A model generated the notes under the pieces. It had not been told where the DNA came from. It was given only the letters and a program-made list of their open reading frames with translations, and did no database searches. The position numbers were made by a program, and so were the translations under genes. Below are positions 1-5,403 of a DNA stretch of 11,279 nucleotides, in pieces (position 1 is the first letter of the stretch; each line of letters opens with the position of its first letter). Source of the stretch: ZC4RG17 sp036380875 (GTDB lineage Bacteria; Actinomycetota; Acidimicrobiia; Spongiisociales; ZC4RG35); assembly GCA_036380875.1 (NCBI GenBank), contig DASVDX010000014.1, forward strand, positions 1 to 11,279. Reading direction: 5' to 3'.

Positions 1-1389
1 TCCGTTCTCATGCCCGTCTACAACGAGTCGCGCACGCTGCGCACGATCGTGGGGCGGGTGCTCTCGTCGCCGATCGATCTCGACATCGAGATCGTCGCCG
101 TGGACGACGGCTCGAAAGACGACTCGGTGGCCATCCTCAACGAACTGGCTGCCGAGGACCCTCGCATCAGGGTGATCGTCCAGCCCCACAACATGGGCAA
201 GGGAAAGGCCATCCGCACCGCCATCCACCACATGACCGGTGACATCGGCATCATCCAGGACGCCGACCTCGAATACGACCCTCACGAGTACCCCCGGATG
301 CTCAAGCCGATCCTGGAGGGCAAGGCCGACGCCGTCTACGGGTCCCGGTTCGCCACCTCGGAGGAGAGGCGGGTGCTCTATTTCTGGCACTCGCTCGGCA
401 ACAAGGTGCTCACCGCCCTCTCCAACATGGCCACCGACCTCAACCTGACGGACATGGAGACCTGCTACAAGGCGGTCCGGGCCGACATCCTGAAGAACCT
501 CCGCCTGACGTCGGACCGGTTCGGGATCGAGCCGGAGATCACCGCCCGCCTCGCCCAGTGGGGCGCCCGCATCTACGAAGTGCCGATCAGCTACCACGGC
601 CGCACCTACGCCGAAGGCAAGAACATCGGATGGAAGGACGGGGTGCAGGCGCTGTGGCTGATCTTCAAGTTCCGTTTCCTCGACACCCGCTTCACCGAGG
701 AGGCCGACCACCGCACCCGCAACGCCTTGGGTCGCGCCCCCCGCTATCGGCGCTGGCTCCTGTCGCAGTTCAACGGGTACGTGGGGGAGAAGGTGCTGGA
801 GGTGGGAGCCGGCCCCGGCCACTTCACCGCCCAACTGCTGACGATCCCCGAACTGGTCGCCGTCGACTCCCAACCCCTCTTCGTCGAGGGTCTCCGCCGC
901 CGCTTCGGTCACCTCGAGAACCTGCGGGTGGCGGAAGCCGACCCGGAGAAGTCCGGGTTCGCCGACGTCACCGGCAACGGGTTCGACACCGTCGTCGACT
1001 TCACCACCCTGCAGCGGGCGGCCGATCCCCATGCGGTGGCCGCCAACCTCGCCGCGGTGCTTTCGCCCGGAGGCCATCTCCTGGTCCACGTGCCGGCCGG
1101 CGCCGAGCTGTATTCGGAGCTCGATCGTGCCGCCGGTCATTTGAGGCGCTTCTCGGAGCCGGACGTGCGGAAGCTGATCGAAGGCGCCGGGCTCGAAGTC
1201 GTCGAGATGCGCCCCTTCAACCGGATGGGGCGGCGCATCTGGGGGCTGCTGGGAGGCAAGGACCGCAGCTCGATCTCGGCTTTCGAGGCCCGCCTCGCCG
1301 ACCTGGCCACGCCCCTCCTGTCCCGTGTCGACGCCCAGATCTCGGGGCCGGGCCTGTCGCTCGTGGCGGTGGGTCGCAAGCCGGGCTGA
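1..1389 (+). CDS. Bifunctional family 2 glycosyltransferase / class I SAM methyltransferase (5' partial)
   Basis: The frame is open from base 1. The first ATG (base 10) lies inside the usual N-terminal strand of GT2 enzymes (SVLMPVYNE), so the true start is probably upstream of the window. Counting from that ATG, residues 1 to about 232 form a dolichol-phosphate-mannose-synthase-like GT2 domain, with the nucleotide-binding VDDGSKD at 31-37, the metal-binding QDADLEYDP at 83-91 and the acceptor-loop DMETCYKA at 148-155. Residues about 233-400 are a Rossmann methyltransferase with motif I LEVGAGPG at 263-270 and a post-motif SPGGHLLVHVP at 352-362. This domain fusion is known in bacteria. By family it would transfer a sugar from a nucleotide donor to a lipid or polyprenyl phosphate at the cytoplasmic face and methylate a related product; both substrates are inferred. 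No transmembrane segments are seen. The downstream UDP-xylose synthase supports a glycan role. Confidence 0.9.
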   Translation, partial: SVLMPVYNESRTLRTIVGRVLSSPIDLDIEIVAVDDGSKDDSVAILNELAAEDPRIRVIVQPHNMGKGKAIRTAIHHMTGDIGIIQDADLEYDPHEYPRMLKPILEGKADAVYGSRFATSEERRVLYFWHSLGNKVLTALSNMATDLNLTDMETCYKAVRADILKNLRLTSDRFGIEPEITARLAQWGARIYEVPISYHGRTYAEGKNIGWKDGVQALWLIFKFRFLDTRFTEEADHRTRNALGRAPRYRRWLLSQFNGYVGEKVLEVGAGPGHFTAQLLTIPELVAVDSQPLFVEGLRRRFGHLENLRVAEADPEKSGFADVTGNGFDTVVDFTTLQRAADPHAVAANLAAVLSPGGHLLVHVPAGAELYSELDRAAGHLRRFSEPDVRKLIEGAGLEVVEMRPFNRMGRRIWGLLGGKDRSSISAFEARLADLATPLLSRVDAQISGPGLSLVAVGRKPG

Positions 1390-1412
1390 ACCCCGCCGCA
1401 CTGGATGACCCC

Positions 1413-1418
1413 TACTCT
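1413..1418 (+). promoter_or_regulatory. Candidate -10 element for the UDP-glucuronate decarboxylase gene
   Basis: TACTCT fits the actinobacterial TANNNT -10 pattern. It would place transcription start near base 1425, leaving a leader of about 17 bases that contains GGAGGA. No good -35 box is seen, and the gene could also be read through from the glycosyltransferase gene that ends 52 bases before its ATG. Confidence 0.3.
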
Positions 1419-1432
1419 TGACTGATCGTGTT

Positions 1433-1438
1433 GGAGGA
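1433..1438 (+). promoter_or_regulatory. Ribosome binding site that selects ATG 1442
   Basis: GGAGGA lies 3 bases before ATG 1442 (4 if only GGAGG pairs), a short spacing. It lies downstream of the alternative in-frame TTG at 1418, so it supports the ATG rather than the TTG as the start. Confidence 0.6.
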
Positions 1439-1441
1439 TCG

Positions 1442-2413
1442 ATGCAGGATTTGAGCAGCCGAGAGCCGTTCGCGGACAAGCACGTCGTGGTCCTGGGAGG
1501 CGCCGGGTTCCTCGGCTCACACATATGCAGCGCCCTCGTCGAGGCGGGAGCGAAGGTCACGGCGATCGACAACATGATCACCGGCAAGGCCGACAACGTC
1601 GACCACCTGCTCGAGCACGGCCAGTTCCGCCTCGTCGACTACGACGTCACCGACTACCTCCACGTCAAAGGCGACGTCCACTACGTCCTCAACTTCGCCT
1701 CGCCCGCTTCGCCGGTCGACTATCTGCGCTGGCCCATCCACACCCTCAAGGTGGGGGCGTTCGGCACCCACAAGGGGCTGGGCTTGGCCCGTGACAAGGG
1801 GGCGGTGTTCCTCCTCGCCTCCACTTCGGAGGTGTACGGCGACCCGCTGGTCAACCCCCAGCCGGAGACCTACTGGGGCAACGTCAACCCGATCGGCCCG
1901 AGGGGTGTCTACGACGAGGCGAAGCGGTTCGCCGAGGCGCTGACGCTCGCCTACCACCGGGAGCACGGCATCGACGTGCGGATCGTGCGGATCTTCAACA
2001 CGTTCGGGCCCCGCATGCGCCCCGACGACGGGCGGGCGGTGCCGGCGTTCTTCAAGGCCGCCTTGGAGAACCGGCCCCTTCCCGTCCACGGCGACGGCAC
2101 CCAGACCCGGTCTCTCTGCTACGTCGACGACCTGATCGAAGGGATCCTCCGCCTGATCCTCTCCGACGTCACCAGCCCGGTGAACATCGGCAACCCCGAG
2201 GAGGTGACGATGCTGGAGCTCGCGGAGGCGGTCCAGGACGTGGTCGGCAACCATCCCGGGATCGAGTTCCACCCCCGCCCCGTCGACGACCCCACGGTGC
2301 GGCGGCCCGACACCGCCAAGGCAGAGGAGCTGTTGGGCTGGAAACCCCGCTACTCGCTGCGGGAGGGGCTGGCGCTGACCCTGCCCTGGTTCAAGCAGGT
2401 CCTCGGGCTCTAG
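1442..2413 (+). CDS. UDP-glucuronate decarboxylase (UDP-xylose synthase), SDR family
   Basis: This 323-residue extended short-chain dehydrogenase/reductase should oxidise, decarboxylate and re-reduce UDP-glucuronate to UDP-xylose in the cytoplasm with a bound NAD+. The NAD-binding loop GGAGFLG is at residues 19-25. STSEVYGDP at 127-135 carries the catalytic Thr/Ser, and YDEAK at 157-161 supplies the catalytic Tyr157 and Lys161. The segments GPRGVYDEAKRFAE, RPDDGRAVPAFF and GDGTQTRSLCYVDDL closely match the UXS family rather than UDP-glucose 4-epimerase or dTDP-glucose 4,6-dehydratase. There is no N-terminal membrane anchor. I start at ATG 1442 because GGAGGA lies just before it; an in-frame TTG at 1418 would add 8 residues but has no ribosome binding site. 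It lies between a glycosyltransferase and a methyltransferase, which suggests it supplies the donor sugar for that pathway. The product could in principle be UDP-4-keto-pentose or a related epimer. Confidence 0.9.
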   Translation: MQDLSSREPFADKHVVVLGGAGFLGSHICSALVEAGAKVTAIDNMITGKADNVDHLLEHGQFRLVDYDVTDYLHVKGDVHYVLNFASPASPVDYLRWPIHTLKVGAFGTHKGLGLARDKGAVFLLASTSEVYGDPLVNPQPETYWGNVNPIGPRGVYDEAKRFAEALTLAYHREHGIDVRIVRIFNTFGPRMRPDDGRAVPAFFKAALENRPLPVHGDGTQTRSLCYVDDLIEGILRLILSDVTSPVNIGNPEEVTMLELAEAVQDVVGNHPGIEFHPRPVDDPTVRRPDTAKAEELLGWKPRYSLREGLALTLPWFKQVLGL

Positions 2414-2417
2414 GGCG

Positions 2418-3119
2418 ATGGAATGGTCGTCGCTCGCCGGGTGGTGGCTCGACGAGCTGGCGTCCGACCCCGCCTACGAGGAGGAGGTGCTGCCCCTCGC
2501 CCTCCGGCTGCTGGATCCGCAGCCTGGCAGTACCTATCTCGACGTGGGTTGCGGGGAGGGGCGGGTGATGAAAGCCATCGCCGACCTCGGAGCAGAAGCG
2601 GTGGGAGTCGACGTGTCGCCCGAACTCGTGGAGCTGGCGTCCCGCTTCGGGAAGGTGCACCTCGCCGACGTTCCGCCGTTCGACTTCATGGGACCGGACG
2701 AGGTCGACGGAGTTGTCCTGGTCTTGGTGTTGGAGCACCTCCGCGACGAGGAGCACGTCTTCGCCGAGGCCGCCCGCGTCACACGTCCGGGGGGAGTGCT
2801 GGCGCTCGTCATCAACCATCCGATCTGGACCGCTCCCGGCTCGACCCCGATCCAGGACACGACAGGTGAGATCCTCTGGCGACCCGGCGAGTATTTCTCC
2901 ACCGGCTGGAGTGACGAGCCGGCGGGGGAGGCCACCATCCGGTTCCACCATCGCACTATGTCGAGGCTGCTGAACTCGGCAGCCGCATGTGGGTGGATGC
3001 TCGAGGAGATGGTGGAAGAGGGTGTGACCGAGGCTCAGATCCAGCGGCTGCCCACGCTGCGGGGCCAGGAGCACATCCCCAGACTCCTGGGCGTCCGGTG
3101 GCGTCTGTCCGCCGCCTGA
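2418..3119 (+). CDS. Class I SAM-dependent methyltransferase
   Basis: This 233-residue protein is a stand-alone Rossmann methyltransferase of the Methyltransf_11/25 type. The SAM-binding motif I is LDVGCGEGR at residues 41-49. The acidic residue ending strand 2 is in VGVDVSPE, and post-motif RPGGVLALVINHP follows a VLVLVLEHL strand. The C-terminal part has FHHRTMSRLLNSAAACGW followed by an EEMVEEG segment, resembling small-molecule methyltransferases in which this region forms a lid over the acceptor; the acceptor itself cannot be read from the sequence. The start codon follows the UXS stop by 4 bases with only a weak AGGG before it, so translation is probably coupled to UXS. I infer methylation of a sugar or lipid made by the same operon. 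No membrane segment or signal peptide is present. The gene ends 16 bases from a convergent gene, and no clear terminator lies between them. Confidence 0.85.
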   Translation: MEWSSLAGWWLDELASDPAYEEEVLPLALRLLDPQPGSTYLDVGCGEGRVMKAIADLGAEAVGVDVSPELVELASRFGKVHLADVPPFDFMGPDEVDGVVLVLVLEHLRDEEHVFAEAARVTRPGGVLALVINHPIWTAPGSTPIQDTTGEILWRPGEYFSTGWSDEPAGEATIRFHHRTMSRLLNSAAACGWMLEEMVEEGVTEAQIQRLPTLRGQEHIPRLLGVRWRLSAA

Positions 3120-3135
3120 CCCGAGGGGTCGTTCG

Positions 3136-3423
3136 CTACAGGTCGAAGCCCGTCACCACCTTGCGGTCGGCGAGCACCGTCCAGGCGCCGTTGCGGCCAT
3201 GCTCCTCGAAATGCGGGGTGTTCTTGTGGGCCTCGAAGGCCTCGGCGTCCTCGTATTCCTCGATGATCACGAACACGTGGGGGTCGTCGGCGGAGCGCAC
3301 GACCCCATATGCCAGGCAGCCCGGCTCCTGGAGTGACGCCTCGGTCATCGCTCGCAGGTGCTCGGCCATCTGGTCGGCTTTGCCCTCTTCGGCGGTGTAG
3401 GTGGCGATGACGTGGAACGACAA
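3136..3423 (-). CDS. ABM-domain (antibiotic biosynthesis monooxygenase / YgiN-like) small protein
   Basis: This 95-residue protein matches the whole length of a single dimeric alpha/beta-barrel ABM domain. It has an opening beta strand (HVIATYTAEEGK), EPGCLAYGV at residues 33-41, the FVIIEEYEDAEAFEAH segment at 51-66 and HF at 71-72, the usual conserved spots. Members include cofactor-free quinol monooxygenases, haem-degrading enzymes and proteins without assigned activity, so the substrate is unknown. It lacks the Asn and Trp pattern expected of IsdG-type haem oxygenases, which makes a YgiN-like role more likely. The start is a TTG at 3421-3423, chosen because AAGGAGGG sits 4 bases upstream; no in-frame ATG gives a full domain. 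It is 40 bases downstream of the PhoU gene on the same strand, with its own candidate -10, so it may be transcribed alone. Confidence 0.85.
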   Translation of the reverse strand: MSFHVIATYTAEEGKADQMAEHLRAMTEASLQEPGCLAYGVVRSADDPHVFVIIEEYEDAEAFEAHKNTPHFEEHGRNGAWTVLADRKVVTGFDL

Positions 3424-3427
3424 CTGA

Positions 3428-3435
3428 CCCTCCTT
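3428..3435 (-). promoter_or_regulatory. Strong ribosome binding site for the TTG start of the ABM protein
   Basis: Read on the - strand, AAGGAGGG is followed by TCAG and then TTG. This near-perfect Shine-Dalgarno sequence decides the non-ATG start. Confidence 0.75.
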
Positions 3436-3448
3436 GTCGGTTTACCGC

Positions 3449-3454
3449 AGGGTA
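3449..3454 (-). promoter_or_regulatory. Candidate -10 element for the ABM gene
   Basis: On the - strand TACCCT fits TANNNT and would start transcription near base 3442. The resulting leader of about 18 bases carries the ribosome binding site. The same hexamer occurs before uvrC. No clear -35 is seen. Confidence 0.35.
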
Positions 3455-3470
3455 CGCCTGCGATCAGGCG
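3455..3470. repeat. Inverted repeat, 6-bp arms, 4-base loop
   Basis: CGCCTG, CGAT, CAGGCG forms a hairpin that overlaps the PhoU stop codon and directly abuts the candidate -10 of the ABM gene. It lacks a T tract, so it is a poor intrinsic terminator. It could be a protein-binding site or a weak hairpin ending the phosphate operon. Confidence 0.35.
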
Positions 3471-4144
3471 AGGTCGTCGCGGTCGACCTTGTCCTCGTCC
3501 CAGTAGTCGAGACGCTCGAACGGCATCACCACGGCGGTGAGGACGTTCATGAGGTGGGCAGTGATGCGGGCGGCGTAGCGGTAGAACAAGGCCACCGCCA
3601 CGGCGTCGGCGGCATTGTCGGCCTTCATCTGGGCCAGCATCTGGGCTTCGTAGTGGTCGACGTCCATGTCGGAGGCGTTGAGGATGTCGATCGCCGCCTC
3701 GGCGTCACGCTCGCCGAACACCCGGGCGGTGTCGTCGATCAGCTTCAGCACCTTCTCGCCGACCTGGTCGGCGGCCTCCTTGAGCTCCCCCTGTGACATG
3801 TCGGCGCCGGCGGCGGCTAGATCCCACATGTCCTTCGCCAGGTCGCCGACCCGCTCGATGTCCTTGGCGATCGACATGTACACGAAGAGGGCAGGGGCGT
3901 CGGCCAGGGCGCCGCGTACGCCGGCGTGCACGATGAGGCGGCGCCGGATGGCCCGCTCCACCTTGTTGATCGACCGGTCCCGCTTGCGGAGCGTCTTGCC
4001 GATCGACGCCGGGTCGGTCCGCCGGGTGAGGGCGTCGAGAGCCATGCGGAACGTCTCGCTCGACGTCGCCAGCATGGTGGCGATCTCCTTCTCGATGAGA
4101 TCGACCTGGCTCTCGCCCGCACCCCGAAACAGTTCAAACACCAT
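3464..4144 (-). CDS. PhoU-domain protein, partner of Na/Pi cotransporter
   Basis: This 226-residue, mostly helical protein fits the PhoU family, whose members are metal-binding three-helix bundles in tandem that tie phosphate-transporter activity to signalling. The first repeat has the signature KDIERVGDLAKD at residues 94-105, with the conserved E/D pair. The second repeat is degenerate: YRYAARITAHLMNVL at 188-202 keeps the Arg and Asn but lacks the usual ERxxDH acid residues. The N-terminal VFELFRG start resembles stand-alone PhoU-like proteins found next to NptA-type transporters. ATG 4144 is preceded by GGAG at 7 bases. The gene begins 12 bases after the transporter stop and its ribosome binding site overlaps the transporter's 3' end, so the two are surely co-transcribed. 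The likely role is inferred as gating or feedback control of phosphate uptake rather than control of a PhoR kinase; neither PhoR nor PhoB is in the window. Confidence 0.85.
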   Translation of the reverse strand: MVFELFRGAGESQVDLIEKEIATMLATSSETFRMALDALTRRTDPASIGKTLRKRDRSINKVERAIRRRLIVHAGVRGALADAPALFVYMSIAKDIERVGDLAKDMWDLAAAGADMSQGELKEAADQVGEKVLKLIDDTARVFGERDAEAAIDILNASDMDVDHYEAQMLAQMKADNAADAVAVALFYRYAARITAHLMNVLTAVVMPFERLDYWDEDKVDRDDLA

Positions 4145-4156
4145 ATGAGGTCTCCA

Positions 4157-5344
4157 TCATGCCAAAAGGAACAGCCCTATCAGGGGCAGCACCACGAACG
4201 CCCCACCGACGTAGATCAACACCCAGGACTTGTTGCGCTGGGCCAGCGTGGCGAGGCCCTGGGCGAGGCGGATCGGGATTTGGCGCATGAATGGTATCGG
4301 ATAGAAGAGCAGGATCCCGAAGGTGTTGAACAGGGTGTGCACCAGGGCGATCGTCAAGCCCAGTGGCGACGCGGCAGCGAGCGAGGCGAGGAGGGCGGTG
4401 ATGGTCGTCCCCACATTGGCGCCCAAGGTGACCGGGTAGGCGTTCTGGATCGTGATGATCCCGGCGGCGAGCATCGGGATCAGGATCGATGTGGTGATCG
4501 AGGAGCTCTGGACCATCACGGTCACCACCAAGCCCAACGCCAAGGCCCCCATGCCTCCACCCTTGTCGAGGATGCGGTTGACCGACCGCTCGATGCCTCC
4601 GGCCATCAACGCTCGCATGGTCTTCGTGATGAGGGTGAGCGCGGCGAAGATCAGGATCAGGCCAGCTGCGAGGAGGATCCCTCCCCGCCAGCCCCGACCC
4701 AGATCGACTAGAGCGCTGTCCAGCAGCTCGATCGGCGCGGCCACCGCGGCGGAGATCGGGCTCTCCATCGCCACTCCCGAGACCCCTCCTCCCCGCAGCA
4801 GTTCGGTCAGGGCCACGGCCGTGCGGCTGAGGAGCCCCGTTGCCATCTCGAGGGGGAGGGCGACGAGCACGGTGAGGACGTTGAAGAAATCGTGGACCGT
4901 GGCGCCGGCGAAAGCCCGGCGGAACTCGGGCCCCTGGCGGATGTGACCCATCGAAACCAGGGTGTTGGTGATCGTCGTGCCGATGTTGGCGCCCATGACC
5001 ATCGGCACCGCCGCCGCCAGAGGCAGAGCGCCGGCTCCGACCAGCCCCACGATCGTCGATGTGGTGACCGAAGAGGACTGCACGAGGACCGTGGCGAAGA
5101 GGCCGGCCATCAGCCCGGCGACCGGATGGGTGACGTTGTTGAACAGCTCGGAGGCGAATTCGTCACCGAAGGCGCTGATGCCCATCTCCAGGGCCTTCAC
5201 CCCGGCCAGGAACCCGTAGAGGAGGGCGAGGACGAGGGCGACCCGCAGAAGGGTCTCGAGTCGGGTAGGGATGGCGTCGCCCGTCCCATCCGGCCGTGGA
5301 GGGAGAGGAGGAGTAGACGATACGGGCGAGCTGGAGTCGTCCAC
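4157..5344 (-). CDS. Na+/phosphate cotransporter (NaPi-II / NptA type)
   Basis: This 395-residue inner-membrane protein has the inverted duplication typical of the PF02690 family. QSSS lies at residues 89-92 (VLVQSSSVTTS) and again at 279-282 (VMVQSSSITTS), each followed by GANIGTT at 118-124 and GANVGTT at 308-314. The QSSS loops form the phosphate and sodium sites in characterised members. About eight or nine hydrophobic segments are visible: 31-50, 74-90, 95-118, 150-170, 221-240, 264-284, 286-303, 325-350 and 373-394. A Ser/Pro-rich cytoplasmic tail of about 28 residues precedes the first helix. The start is GTG 5344, without a good ribosome binding site but with TAACCT 9 bases upstream, which suggests leaderless or near-leaderless expression. 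The PhoU gene follows after 12 bases. It lacks the C-terminal PhoU-like domain that some bacterial members carry, which here is encoded as the separate neighbour. Confidence 0.92.
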   Translation of the reverse strand: MDDSSSPVSSTPPLPPRPDGTGDAIPTRLETLLRVALVLALLYGFLAGVKALEMGISAFGDEFASELFNNVTHPVAGLMAGLFATVLVQSSSVTTSTIVGLVGAGALPLAAAVPMVMGANIGTTITNTLVSMGHIRQGPEFRRAFAGATVHDFFNVLTVLVALPLEMATGLLSRTAVALTELLRGGGVSGVAMESPISAAVAAPIELLDSALVDLGRGWRGGILLAAGLILIFAALTLITKTMRALMAGGIERSVNRILDKGGGMGALALGLVVTVMVQSSSITTSILIPMLAAGIITIQNAYPVTLGANVGTTITALLASLAAASPLGLTIALVHTLFNTFGILLFYPIPFMRQIPIRLAQGLATLAQRNKSWVLIYVGGAFVVLPLIGLFLLA

Positions 5345-5353
5345 GCGGCCGCC

Positions 5354-5359
5354 AGGTTA
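5354..5359 (-). promoter_or_regulatory. Candidate -10 element for the Na/Pi cotransporter gene
   Basis: On the - strand TAACCT fits TANNNT. It ends 9 bases before GTG 5344, which would put the first transcribed base at or within about two bases of the start codon. The 59-base gap to the protease gene shows no hairpin terminator, so read-through from the protease is also possible. Confidence 0.35.
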
Positions 5360-5403
5360 ACCGACGGCGAACCTCTCGAATCCGGCGCCCTACCGAACGT
5401 CTG

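Noticed and set aside
1418..1441. TTG start for UXS eight codons upstream of ATG 1442
   Set aside because: No ribosome binding site precedes the TTG, GGAGGA lies between it and the ATG, and the extra residues are not part of the SDR fold.
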